64,000 nucleotides of DNA from Streptomyces typhae (GTDB lineage: Bacteria; Actinomycetota; Actinomycetes; Streptomycetales; Streptomycetaceae): positions 62,001 through 126,000 of the forward strand of contig NZ_WPNZ01000020.1 in the NCBI RefSeq assembly GCF_009755605.1, written 5' to 3'. The notes under the pieces are model-generated. The model worked only from the letters and a program-made list of their open reading frames with translations. It did no database searches and was not told the origin of the DNA. Numbering within the stretch: position 1 is the stretch's first letter; each line of letters starts with the position of its first letter. Below are positions 42,939 to 50,566 of the stretch, in pieces. The position numbers and the translations under genes are program-made.

Positions 42939-44720
42939 TCACCGCCGGTTCGCGTCCTTGGTCCGGTACTCGTCCTGGATGTCGTCGATCCGCCGCAGCA
43001 GCGTCTCGTCGTCCGGAGCCTTGATCACGTACGAGTCGAGGAAGTCCGTCGAGTGGCGGACGCCGCCGCGGCCGTTGCCCGCGCCACTGGTCGCGATGTG
43101 CTCGACGACGCCCAGCTCCTTCAGGCGGCCCTGCGGGATGCCGTGGCCCTCGTCGCCGCCCGGGTAGAACGCGATGAACCCGCAGGTGCCGCCGCCCGGA
43201 GCCGCCGGGTCGGTGCCCTGGGTGTCCCGGGTGCCGAGGGAGACGTCCAGGCCCGCGTCCAGGCGGATCTGCGCCTCGACGATGTTGAAGCCGTACTGCC
43301 ACTCGATGACCGGCGGGATGACGCCGCCCGGCGGGCGGCCCGCCACCTCGCAGAAGACCAGCTCGTCGGCGGGCGTGTGGAACAGCTCCAGATGCGTGGT
43401 GCCGTCCTTGATCCCCAGGGCGGCGAGCACCGCCGCGCTGAGTTCGGTGATGCGCTTCGCCAGCTCGCCCTCGCGCACCAGGACGGTGCCGAAGATGCCG
43501 CCGGGCCGGTACCCGGCCGGGTCGGTCAGATAGCCGCCGACGCTGCTGAAGCGGATCTCGCCGTCCCGCACCACGGAGTCGCAGTGGTAGATCCGGCCCG
43601 TGACGAACTCCTCGATGCCGTAGTGCGCACCGGAGAGGTCGAGGCCCGCGACGACCTCCCGGGCCTCGTCGAGCGTGTCGACCATGAAGAGGTCCTTGGC
43701 GGCCAGGCCCCAGCGGCTCTTGATGACCTTGCGGCCGGTGCTCCAGTCCACGTTCAGGAGGTCGTCCGGGGTGTCGAGCGCCGAGAAGTCGGGCACCACG
43801 GCCGCTCCGGACGCGCGCACCGCCTCCTTCATCCGCAGCTTGTCCCTGAAGAGCGTCGCGGTCGCGAAGTCCATCCCCGGAAGGCCGAACTTCGAGCGCA
43901 TCTCCGCCGCGAGCAGCACCGCGCGCTCGTGCACGGCGACGACCCGGCCGACGGGGTGGTTGCGCAGCGTCCACTCGCAGGCGGCGCGCCAGCGGTCCTC
44001 CTCCTCCGGGTCGCACATCGCGACCTGGGTGACGGGGTTCTCCGCGAGCCCGCGGACGCCACCGTGGAACTGGTTGCGGGTCACCAGGTGGACGTCCAGC
44101 TCCGACGTCGGCAGGAAGTGGCGGCCGTCGCGGTGGAAGTGGGAGTAGGAGTGGTGGTTGATGAAGAGGGCGCCGGGCTTCGCCGTCGGGGTCCCCGCGG
44201 AGCCGCGGAGGCCGGTCGGTGCGGAGGCCGGTGTGACGGAGGGCGCGGGCCTCGTCAGGCGTTCCAGGTCCTCGGCCGGGATGCCGCCCGTGCCGAGCAG
44301 GGAGTTCGCCACCGCGGCGGCCCGCTGCCCCGCCGGGGACAGGCCGACCACCGCCATGGGCGAGAGCGGGCGCAGCACCTGGTCGACGAAGTCGGCGAAC
44401 TCCTTCGGTGCCGGGTCGTGCTCGTGCCCGTGCTCCTGCTCCTGCTCGTACCCGTGCTCGTGCTCGTGCGTGAACTCCACCGTGTAGTAGCCGGAGTGGT
44501 CGTCGACCAGGTCCTGTACGGGGGCGCCGGGGCGCTGCACGAAGAACGTCTGGTACGGCAGGGAGTGCGCCGTCCGTGCCGCGGCCACGTCCGCATCGAT
44601 GAGGACGAGGCGCCGGTCCGGGTGGGCGGGGCTCGCGGCCGGGTCGAGGTGGGCGGGGGTGTCGGCGGCGGCTTCGGTGGTGGCTGCCGTGGCGGTCGAG
44701 GTCTGTTCCGGGTCTACCAC
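42939..44720 (-). CDS. ATP-grasp carboxylate-amine (amino acid/peptide) ligase
   Basis: 593 aa. A C-terminal ATP-grasp domain (about residues 250-520) contains LFRDKLRMKEAVRASGAAVV, KVIKSRWGLAAKDLFMV, YGIEEFVTGRIYHCDSVV, and HLELFHTPADELVFCEVAGR followed by PPGG, with the Mg/ATP glutamate at about residue 458. EVAGRPPGG is typical of amino-acid ligases that join free amino acids via acyl phosphates. The first 250 residues are less conserved and include a His/Glu run (THEHEHGYEQEQEHGHEHD). The GTG start overlaps the end of the argininosuccinate-synthase-like gene (GTGGTAG). It could attach an amino acid to the phosphonate product; the substrate is unknown. Confidence 0.8.
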   Translation of the reverse strand: MVDPEQTSTATAATTEAAADTPAHLDPAASPAHPDRRLVLIDADVAAARTAHSLPYQTFFVQRPGAPVQDLVDDHSGYYTVEFTHEHEHGYEQEQEHGHEHDPAPKEFADFVDQVLRPLSPMAVVGLSPAGQRAAAVANSLLGTGGIPAEDLERLTRPAPSVTPASAPTGLRGSAGTPTAKPGALFINHHSYSHFHRDGRHFLPTSELDVHLVTRNQFHGGVRGLAENPVTQVAMCDPEEEDRWRAACEWTLRNHPVGRVVAVHERAVLLAAEMRSKFGLPGMDFATATLFRDKLRMKEAVRASGAAVVPDFSALDTPDDLLNVDWSTGRKVIKSRWGLAAKDLFMVDTLDEAREVVAGLDLSGAHYGIEEFVTGRIYHCDSVVRDGEIRFSSVGGYLTDPAGYRPGGIFGTVLVREGELAKRITELSAAVLAALGIKDGTTHLELFHTPADELVFCEVAGRPPGGVIPPVIEWQYGFNIVEAQIRLDAGLDVSLGTRDTQGTDPAAPGGGTCGFIAFYPGGDEGHGIPQGRLKELGVVEHIATSGAGNGRGGVRHSTDFLDSYVIKAPDDETLLRRIDDIQDEYRTKDANRR

Positions 44721-45946
44721 TGCACGTCCCTGTCTGCGGTCTGCGAGCCCTCGCCCAGGTGGGAGAGCTCGTCCCTGATGGAGGCCTGCTCCCAGTGCTC
44801 CCGGTCGCGTACGTAGCGGGGAGCGTCCGCGACGATGGCGGTGGTCGCGGTCCGGGCGCCGTCGAGCCGCCAGGTCACCGAGCCGGTGACCGGGAGGACG
44901 GCCTCGGTGATGAACGCCTGGCAGGCGGCGCGGAGTTCGCCGAACCAGCGGCCTTCGAGCGCCTCGCGCACCCAGAGCTGCTCCATGTGCAGCTTCTCCC
45001 TGAGCACCTCGGCGTCCAGGGCTGCCGTCTCCAGGTGGCGGCGCGAGGTGAGCAGCAGCCAGGCCGCCGGCATCTCGCGGACCTCCAGGACCTTGATGCC
45101 GCCGGGCAGGTGCTCGAGGCCGGTGTACCGGCCGAGGCCGTGGGCGCCCACGAGCGGGTTCAGGCGGGCGATGACATCGGTGAGGGACAGCTCGTCCCCG
45201 TCGACGGCCACCGGCGCCCCGGAGCGGAACGTGACGGTCAGGCTCCGTGGCGCGGGTGGTGCGCCCGGGTCCCTGCGCGCGCTCCAGCGGTAGAAGCTCT
45301 CGGGTACGGCGTGGTCCTCGGGGTCGTCGAGGACGCCGGACTCGAACTCGCGGCACCACAGGTTGGAGTCGCCGCTGGCCGACCGCTCCGCCATCTCGTC
45401 GAGGCCGATGTGCCGCAGCTCCTTGATCTTCTGCTCGCGGTCCACCGGCTCCAGGTCGTAGGGGCTGCCGAAGTGCCCCTCGAATCCGAGCTGTTCCAGG
45501 GCGCCGTTCAGCCTGCGCAGGGTGTTCTGCGAGCGGTTGGCGGTGTGCAGGACCACTCCGGCGCCGAGGTCCCCGGCCACCTCGGTGGCGGTACGGGCGA
45601 TCAGCGGGCGGCTGAGGGTGGAGCTGACGGGGTGCGTGTCCAGGTACACGGCGTGCGCGGTGATCGCGGGCCGTACGAACTCCTCGGCGAACGCGGCCCG
45701 GCCGTCCACCAGGTGCAGCCGCACCCCGAGCGCGGTCGTGATCCGCTCGATGTGGGCCCGCTCCTCGTCACCGCCCACCGCCACGCTCAGGGCGTGCACG
45801 TCGGTGGCGCCCGCCTGCACCAGGCGGTACAGGAGGTAGGAGCTGTCCAGACCGCCGCTGAACAGCGTCACGATGGGGCGCCGCAGGTCGACATCGCCAT
45901 GGGTGATGTCGCGGAAGGAGCGGATGCCCCGTCGGCTTGTCTTCAC
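44714..45946 (-). CDS. divergent argininosuccinate synthase-like enzyme
   Basis: 410 aa. The PP-loop SGGLDSS (residues 30-36) binds ATP pyrophosphate. Downstream elements parallel argininosuccinate synthase: a VVLHTANRSQNTLRR segment in place of GCTGKGNDQ, then DSNLWCREFESGVLDDP (compare ENLWGRSLEGGVLEDP), SGAPVAVDGDELS, RLNPLVGAHGLGRYTGLEHL and GGIKVLEVREMPAAWLLL. The enzyme class adenylates a ureido or amide oxygen and condenses it with an amine donor, usually aspartate. The divergence and cluster context argue for a specialised substrate, perhaps installing a guanidine, amidine or N-N group. No lyase partner is visible. The product role is inferred. Confidence 0.82.
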   Translation of the reverse strand: MKTSRRGIRSFRDITHGDVDLRRPIVTLFSGGLDSSYLLYRLVQAGATDVHALSVAVGGDEERAHIERITTALGVRLHLVDGRAAFAEEFVRPAITAHAVYLDTHPVSSTLSRPLIARTATEVAGDLGAGVVLHTANRSQNTLRRLNGALEQLGFEGHFGSPYDLEPVDREQKIKELRHIGLDEMAERSASGDSNLWCREFESGVLDDPEDHAVPESFYRWSARRDPGAPPAPRSLTVTFRSGAPVAVDGDELSLTDVIARLNPLVGAHGLGRYTGLEHLPGGIKVLEVREMPAAWLLLTSRRHLETAALDAEVLREKLHMEQLWVREALEGRWFGELRAACQAFITEAVLPVTGSVTWRLDGARTATTAIVADAPRYVRDREHWEQASIRDELSHLGEGSQTADRDVQW

Positions 45947-45984
45947 GCCGCACGTCCTTAATCGTCCGGAATCATCCAGAATCG

Positions 45985-46087
45985 TCCTGCCGGACCAGAG
46001 GCCAGAGGCCAGGTGTCAGAGGCCAGGTGCCAGAGGCCAGGTGTCAGAGGCCGGAGGCCGGAGGCCAGGGGTCAGGAAGTCAGGAGG
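45985..46087. repeat. tandem repeat in intergenic gap
   Basis: Degenerate copies of an 8-14 bp unit (ccagaggccaggtgtcagagg). Read on the minus strand they begin at the stop of the CYTH-like gene as CCTGA, CCTCCTGA, CTTCCTGA. No ribosome binding site for the downstream gene is obvious in it. Confidence 0.7.
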
Positions 46088-47377
46088 TCAGGGCTGAGGG
46101 GTGGGTGACGGGGCCGTCGCGCCGGCCGCCACGCAGTCCCGCAGGAACGAGAGCTTCGAGTAGTGGTTGCGCTCGCTGGCGACACCGGCCTTGGCGAGGT
46201 GGGCCTCCACCAGGCGCGTGAGGCGCTCCATCTCGTCGTCGATCGTGGTGGCGTCGAGCCCCTCGTGGCGGTACGTCTCCAGGTACTCCATCTCGACCTG
46301 TCGCAGCTTGCGCCCGCCGGCCGCGTCGACGGTCACCTCGTCCGTCTCGATGCCGAAGCCGTGGCCGGTCGCCAGGGAGTGCACATTCACGTCGAAGCGG
46401 GTGCGGCGGAAGCTCGGAAGGCGCCGGAAGCTCAGTGTCGGAAACTCCCGGGCCAGGTACGCCTCGAAGTCGCCACCGGGAACCTCGACGCCCTTGCGGA
46501 AGGTCTCCTGGCGGCGCAGGGCGTCGGCCGGGAACTTCTTCATCTTGAGCTGGTAGCGGTTGCCGGGATTCTCCTGGAAGGCGTAGTGACCGACTTCTTC
46601 GGCGGGCCCGGTGACCTCGAAGTTGTGCTGGACGAAATGCCAGCGGGTCAGTTCGTAGCCGGGGTAGGTGATGAAGCCGGGGAAGTCGCCTGCTTCCACG
46701 GCCGTCCACATGTCCTTGGTGAGGGACCAAATGGAGGCCTCGTCGAGCAGGGTGACCTTCTGCTCGATCTCGATGTCCTCTTCGCAGTTGATATAGGCGT
46801 TGCTCTCGATCCGCATGTGGTCCTGGAGCACCGTGCGGTACTCCAGGGCGCGGGCGACGAGGTCGGCGAGAGAGATGTCGGCGGCGTGCGCGAATCGCGC
46901 CGTCCTCACGAACAGGGTGCCGTGCGCACGGTACCGGGCGCATATCAGCACTTCGGTGAAGGGGCCCGAGGCGGTCGTGTGCGTGCGCAGGAGCAGCAGC
47001 GGACTGAGGGCGGAAAGGGTCGCGGAGGCGGAATTCTCGATTCCGTCCGTTGCCGCGAGGGCGTTGGCCAGATAGGCGGTGAAATCTGTCGGGAAGTGGG
47101 TGCAGGACCAGGTCGGCAGGGGTGCGGCGGGTGGAGCGAGTGGCTGGATCTGTCCTGTCGCCCGGACTGCCGACAGGGCTCCCGAGGCGGTCTGCCCGGG
47201 TCGCAGGAACTCCATGGCCCGGGTCCCGTCACCGGCTTCGGCGGCGAGTTCGGCCACGAGGACCGGGGCATCGGCGACCGGGGCGACCGAGTACTGGTGG
47301 GCCATGTCGGCGATGACGAGGCGCCTGGTGACGGTGGTCCCGGCTTCCCCGACGCCGGCGTTCGACTGCGCTGTCAA
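46088..47377 (-). CDS. CYTH-like (triphosphate-tunnel) domain protein with unknown N-terminal half
   Basis: 429 aa from a TTG start preceded by AGGAG at 5-6 nt. Residues 203-207 read EIEQK, the ExExK signature of CYTH/triphosphate tunnel metalloenzymes. Further strands have alternating charged residues (NPGNRYQLKMKKF, TRFDVNVHSL, GFGIETDEVTVDAAGGRKLR, QVEMEYLETYRHEGL), as expected for the eight-strand tunnel. CYTH enzymes bind triphosphate groups (tripolyphosphatase, thiamine triphosphatase, class IV adenylate cyclase). The first 200 residues match nothing I know. It leads the leftward operon of the phosphonate region. The cognate substrate is unknown; a phosphonate or nucleotide adduct is possible. 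Confidence 0.6.
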   Translation of the reverse strand: MTAQSNAGVGEAGTTVTRRLVIADMAHQYSVAPVADAPVLVAELAAEAGDGTRAMEFLRPGQTASGALSAVRATGQIQPLAPPAAPLPTWSCTHFPTDFTAYLANALAATDGIENSASATLSALSPLLLLRTHTTASGPFTEVLICARYRAHGTLFVRTARFAHAADISLADLVARALEYRTVLQDHMRIESNAYINCEEDIEIEQKVTLLDEASIWSLTKDMWTAVEAGDFPGFITYPGYELTRWHFVQHNFEVTGPAEEVGHYAFQENPGNRYQLKMKKFPADALRRQETFRKGVEVPGGDFEAYLAREFPTLSFRRLPSFRRTRFDVNVHSLATGHGFGIETDEVTVDAAGGRKLRQVEMEYLETYRHEGLDATTIDDEMERLTRLVEAHLAKAGVASERNHYSKLSFLRDCVAAGATAPSPTPQP

Positions 47378-47923
47378 AGCAACTCCTAGAGGTACTCGGG
47401 ATACTCGGGACACTCGGGACACCGGAATTTATCGGTGAAGAAAGTGCTGGGGAACTGTCTGTGGCGCCTAGTGAAAGGCGGGAGAGAAAGTGGGGCGACC
47501 GCCTGTACGGGCATCCGCGGCACTGCCGGAGTCACGAGTTCCATCGCGTGGAAAAGGCCGGGTGCGGCAGTGTGGATTCGGGCGCCGACGCCCTACTTGA
47601 TCACAACGACGACGCACACTAAGCGGTGCCGACATTGCACGTCAATGGTGCTTGATCGGCGACTGGATTCGACGAGCAGCAGCTTTCGGTTTCTTTGAGA
47701 ATCAAACGCCAGAACTGTCCGAAACTGGACATTAGCTCACTTGTTTGGCAACGCAAAGTTACCCTCTTGACTCTCACTGTTCATTCGGTGAAGCTTGCGG
47801 CGATCTTGATTGGCTGCTTCGTCGGCTGTTTGGTCGGCTGCTTCGTCGACTGCTCCGCCGACCGCTCCGCCGGTCACTTCGGCGGCTGCTTCGGATGTCG
47901 AGGGAAAACACACGGGGGTTCAG
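47378..47923. promoter_or_regulatory. large divergent regulatory region of the phosphonate cluster
   Basis: A 546 bp AT-enriched gap between the two divergent operons. At 47393-47421 there are three direct repeats of a 9-10 bp unit (tactcggga), next to the leftward start. TTGATC at about 47597 and TTGACT at 47767-47772 are -35-like, and GATAAA (minus strand, about 47430) is -10-like, but no pair is convincing. At 47800-47897 imperfect repeats of ggctgcttcgtc occur just before the rightward start. No regulator gene is present. It likely holds both operon promoters and an operator. Confidence 0.5.
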
Positions 47924-49399
47924 GTGGGTGACACAAAGCAGCGCCTTCTGCTGCTTGTGCTTGACGGACTGGGATGGGCTCCCGAAGGTGAGCACAATCC
48001 ACTGTCGGAAGCAGATATTCCATTTATCTCCCGCCTGGCCGAGGACGTTCCCCCGACCCTTCTCGAAGCGTCGGGATCGGTCGTCGGACTGCCACCGGGA
48101 CAAGTGGGGAACTCCGAAGTCGGACACCTCACCATCGGCACCGGCCGCACGATTCCGCAGGCCTCGGTGAAAATCCGCGACACGATCACCGGGGGCGGCT
48201 TCCGCGGCTGTCCCGCCCTGGCGGACGTCTTCGCCAGGTCCCGCGCCGGGGGCACCCCGGTGCATGTGATCGGCATCGCCTCCGAGGGCGGCGCCCACGG
48301 GCACATCGACCACATCGGCGCGGTACTCGACCTGGCCGAGGAGTACGGCTGGTCGGACCGTACCTACGTCCACGCCGTCAGCGACGGACGTGACGTACCC
48401 GCCCGCACCGCCCTGCACGACCTCGCGCAGCTGGAGAAGAGGGGCGCGCGGCTCGCCACGGTCGTCGGCAGGAAGCTCGCCATGGACCGCTCGGGCAGGG
48501 CGGACCGCACGGAGAGCGTCGTCGCCGCCCTCACGGGAGCGAACGGCGCCCCCGGCACGACCGGCGACTGGCGGGCGGCGGTCCAGGAGCACTACGCCGC
48601 CGGCGTCACGGACGAGCATCTGCCGCCCCTCGTCCTCGACGCGCCCCGCATCGCGCCCGGCGACGAGATCGTCATGACGAACTTCCGCCCCGACGGGCTG
48701 CGCCAGCTCGCCACCGCGCTGGCCGCGACCGGCCGCCCGCTGACCACGATGACCCGGTACAGCGACGACATCCCGGCGTCCGTGGTCTTCGACCAGGAGC
48801 ACGTGGACGGCACCCTGGCCCAGGCGGTCGCCGCGGCCGGGCTCGCCCAGGTGCACATCGCCGAGCGGGAGAAGTACGGGCACGTCACATACCTCCTGAA
48901 CGGCTACACCCAGCAGCGCCAGGCCGGCGAGCGGCACATCATGGTGGCCAGCAGGACCGACGTGCCGAGCTTCGACCTCGCGCCCGAGATGTCCGCGCGG
49001 GAGATCACGGAGCGGCTGATCGGCGAACTCCGCTCGGGCGAGGCCCAATTCCTGGTCGCGAACATCGCCAACATCGACACGGTCGGGCACACCGGCAACT
49101 ACGACGCCGTGCGGCAGGCCGCCGAAGTGGTCGACGCCTGCCTGCGGGACATCGCCGCGGCCGCCGCCGAGCACGGCGCGTATCTCCTGGTCACCGCCGA
49201 CCACGGCAACGGCGAGTCCATGCGCGAGGCCGACGGCGTCACGCCGAGCACCCGGCACACGACCAGCCCCGTGCCCCTGTGGCTCCTCGGCGCCGACCGC
49301 GCGCTCGCGCCGTCCGGCGACCTCCGGGACATCGCGCCGACCTGTCTGCACCTCCTGGGCATCGAGCCGCCCGCGGCCATGTCCGGCCGGGTTCTGTAA
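47924..49399 (+). CDS. cofactor-independent phosphoglycerate mutase homologue
   Basis: 491 aa alkaline-phosphatase-superfamily enzyme. Asp14 (VLDGLGW) and the phosphorylated Ser64 in GNSEVGHLTIGTGR are present. So are GAHGHIDHIGAVL, FRPDGLRQL, the metal ligands in ANIDTVGHTGN, VTADHGNGE and RHTTSPVPLW. The full catalytic set implies activity. The canonical reaction interconverts 3- and 2-phosphoglycerate, one step from PEP, the precursor for PEP mutase. In this cluster it may boost PEP supply or act on a phosphonate analogue. The GTG start has GGGGG 5 nt upstream. It is the first gene of the rightward operon. Confidence 0.88.
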   Translation: MGDTKQRLLLLVLDGLGWAPEGEHNPLSEADIPFISRLAEDVPPTLLEASGSVVGLPPGQVGNSEVGHLTIGTGRTIPQASVKIRDTITGGGFRGCPALADVFARSRAGGTPVHVIGIASEGGAHGHIDHIGAVLDLAEEYGWSDRTYVHAVSDGRDVPARTALHDLAQLEKRGARLATVVGRKLAMDRSGRADRTESVVAALTGANGAPGTTGDWRAAVQEHYAAGVTDEHLPPLVLDAPRIAPGDEIVMTNFRPDGLRQLATALAATGRPLTTMTRYSDDIPASVVFDQEHVDGTLAQAVAAAGLAQVHIAEREKYGHVTYLLNGYTQQRQAGERHIMVASRTDVPSFDLAPEMSAREITERLIGELRSGEAQFLVANIANIDTVGHTGNYDAVRQAAEVVDACLRDIAAAAAEHGAYLLVTADHGNGESMREADGVTPSTRHTTSPVPLWLLGADRALAPSGDLRDIAPTCLHLLGIEPPAAMSGRVL

Positions 49400-49490
49400 G
49401 CCGAGTCCCGCGAGCCGAGTCCCGCGAGCCGACCTCCGCGAGCCGACCTCCGTAAGTCGACTTCCGTAACGGCCCACTTCCGTAAAGGCC
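49400..49490. repeat. stop-codon-anchored 14 bp tandem repeat
   Basis: About six copies of a 14 bp unit (gccgagtcccgcga, drifting to gtcgacttccgtaa) begin immediately after the mutase stop codon. The later copies end in cgtaa, like the gene end tgtaa. Confidence 0.8.
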
Positions 49491-49496
49491 CACCAC

Positions 49497-50342
49497 ATGA
49501 CCACGCACCACGCTTTCGACCCGGTGCGCTTCGAGCTCCCGGCGCAGCTGCGCAAGGGCGCTACGCGCGAAGAGCTCCGTGCCGAACTGCTGCCCCACGC
49601 CCGCCGCCACCTGGAGGGCGACCCCGGCTTCTTCGTCCTGACCGGCCTCGGCCACTTCGACGAGGAGGAGTACCGGGAGTTCGCCGTCACCGCGTCCGCG
49701 GCCCTCGGCGGCCTCGTACCGCAGGACAGCAAGGGCACCCTGCTGCGCGAGGTCCGCTACCGCGGCGTCAAGCTCGGTGAGGGCGCCACCGGACGCTACT
49801 CGGACTCCCGCACCGGCGGCAGCCTGCACACCGACTCCCCGCACCGGCCCACCGACGTGCCGGACTACTTCGCCCTCGCCTGTGTGCACCAGGCCGCCGT
49901 CGGCGGTGACCTCGTGCTCGTCCGGCTCGCCGACGTCGTGGCGCGCCTGAGCGAGCAACCCGACGTGCTCGACACGCTCCGCAGGCCCGTGTACTTCGAC
50001 ACCCGCGACGACACCCCCGGCGCCGCCCGCACGGTGCTCCGCCCCGTCCTACAGCACACCGACGACGGCCGGGACCGCGTCCACTACCTGCGCGAATACA
50101 TCGAGATCGGGCACCGCAGGGAGGGCGTCCCGCCTCTGACCGAAGCCCAGACCGAGGCGTTCGACCAGTTCGACGCGCTGCTCGACGACCCGGAGCTGCG
50201 GTCACAGGACCGCCTCGGGGAAGGCGAGATGATCTTCATCGACAACCGGTGGACCCTGCACGGCAGGGTGGAGTTCCAGGACAGCGACCACGGCCACCAG
50301 CGGCTGATGCTGCGCACGTGGATCGCCGCCGACGTCTCCTAG
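49497..50342 (+). CDS. TauD/TfdA-family Fe(II)/alpha-ketoglutarate dioxygenase
   Basis: 281 aa. Iron ligands are His111 and Asp113 in LHTDSPH and His255 in WTLHGRVEF, followed by the 2-oxoglutarate Arg in HQRLMLRTWIA. Enzymes of this class hydroxylate, desaturate or cleave small substrates with O2. In characterised phosphonate pathways such enzymes act on 2-hydroxyethylphosphonate or aminoethylphosphonate; here a step after the alcohol dehydrogenase is likely. ATG start. About 100 bp of repeat DNA separates it from the mutase gene. Confidence 0.85.
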   Translation: MTTHHAFDPVRFELPAQLRKGATREELRAELLPHARRHLEGDPGFFVLTGLGHFDEEEYREFAVTASAALGGLVPQDSKGTLLREVRYRGVKLGEGATGRYSDSRTGGSLHTDSPHRPTDVPDYFALACVHQAAVGGDLVLVRLADVVARLSEQPDVLDTLRRPVYFDTRDDTPGAARTVLRPVLQHTDDGRDRVHYLREYIEIGHRREGVPPLTEAQTEAFDQFDALLDDPELRSQDRLGEGEMIFIDNRWTLHGRVEFQDSDHGHQRLMLRTWIAADVS

Positions 50343-50566
50343 CCCGACGTCCCCCCTTCTCCACCGTCACCGGCGTGGCGCCGCGCCCGCGACCCCTGCT
50401 GTCCGCTCGCTTCTTCGCCGTTCACCGCCGCACATTCGTGTGCCGTAACGCACCTCATTCGTGTGCCGTGACGCACCTCATCCGTGTGCCGTGACGCACC
50501 TTCCAACCGCCGTCGGGAAACGGTCGCTCGACCGTGCCTCCGGCGAGACCCAAAGGAGCAGCAACC
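50343..50566. repeat. spacer with 23 bp tandem repeat before pepM
   Basis: Three copies of a 23 bp unit (cacctcattcgtgtgccgtg + acg) occupy 50431-50500. The pepM ribosome binding site AAAGGAG lies at 50552-50558. The repeats could be an internal operator or a leader element; no gene is seen. Confidence 0.6.

Noticed and set aside
44759..45961. Long plus-strand frame opposite the argininosuccinate synthase-like gene
   Set aside because: Its translation is Gly/Val/Arg-rich without motifs, while the minus strand has a PP-loop and family blocks and overlaps its neighbour properly.
47765..47800. TTGACT promoter-like element before the phosphoglycerate mutase gene
   Set aside because: No acceptable -10 hexamer at 16-18 bp spacing, so it is not annotated as a defined promoter.
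47695..47931. A 78-codon plus-strand frame with a Cys-rich C-terminus overlapping the start of the phosphoglycerate mutase gene
   Set aside because: The TTG start has no ribosome binding site and the Cys-rich end comes from the GC repeat block, so it is probably not translated. A leader peptide role cannot be fully excluded.
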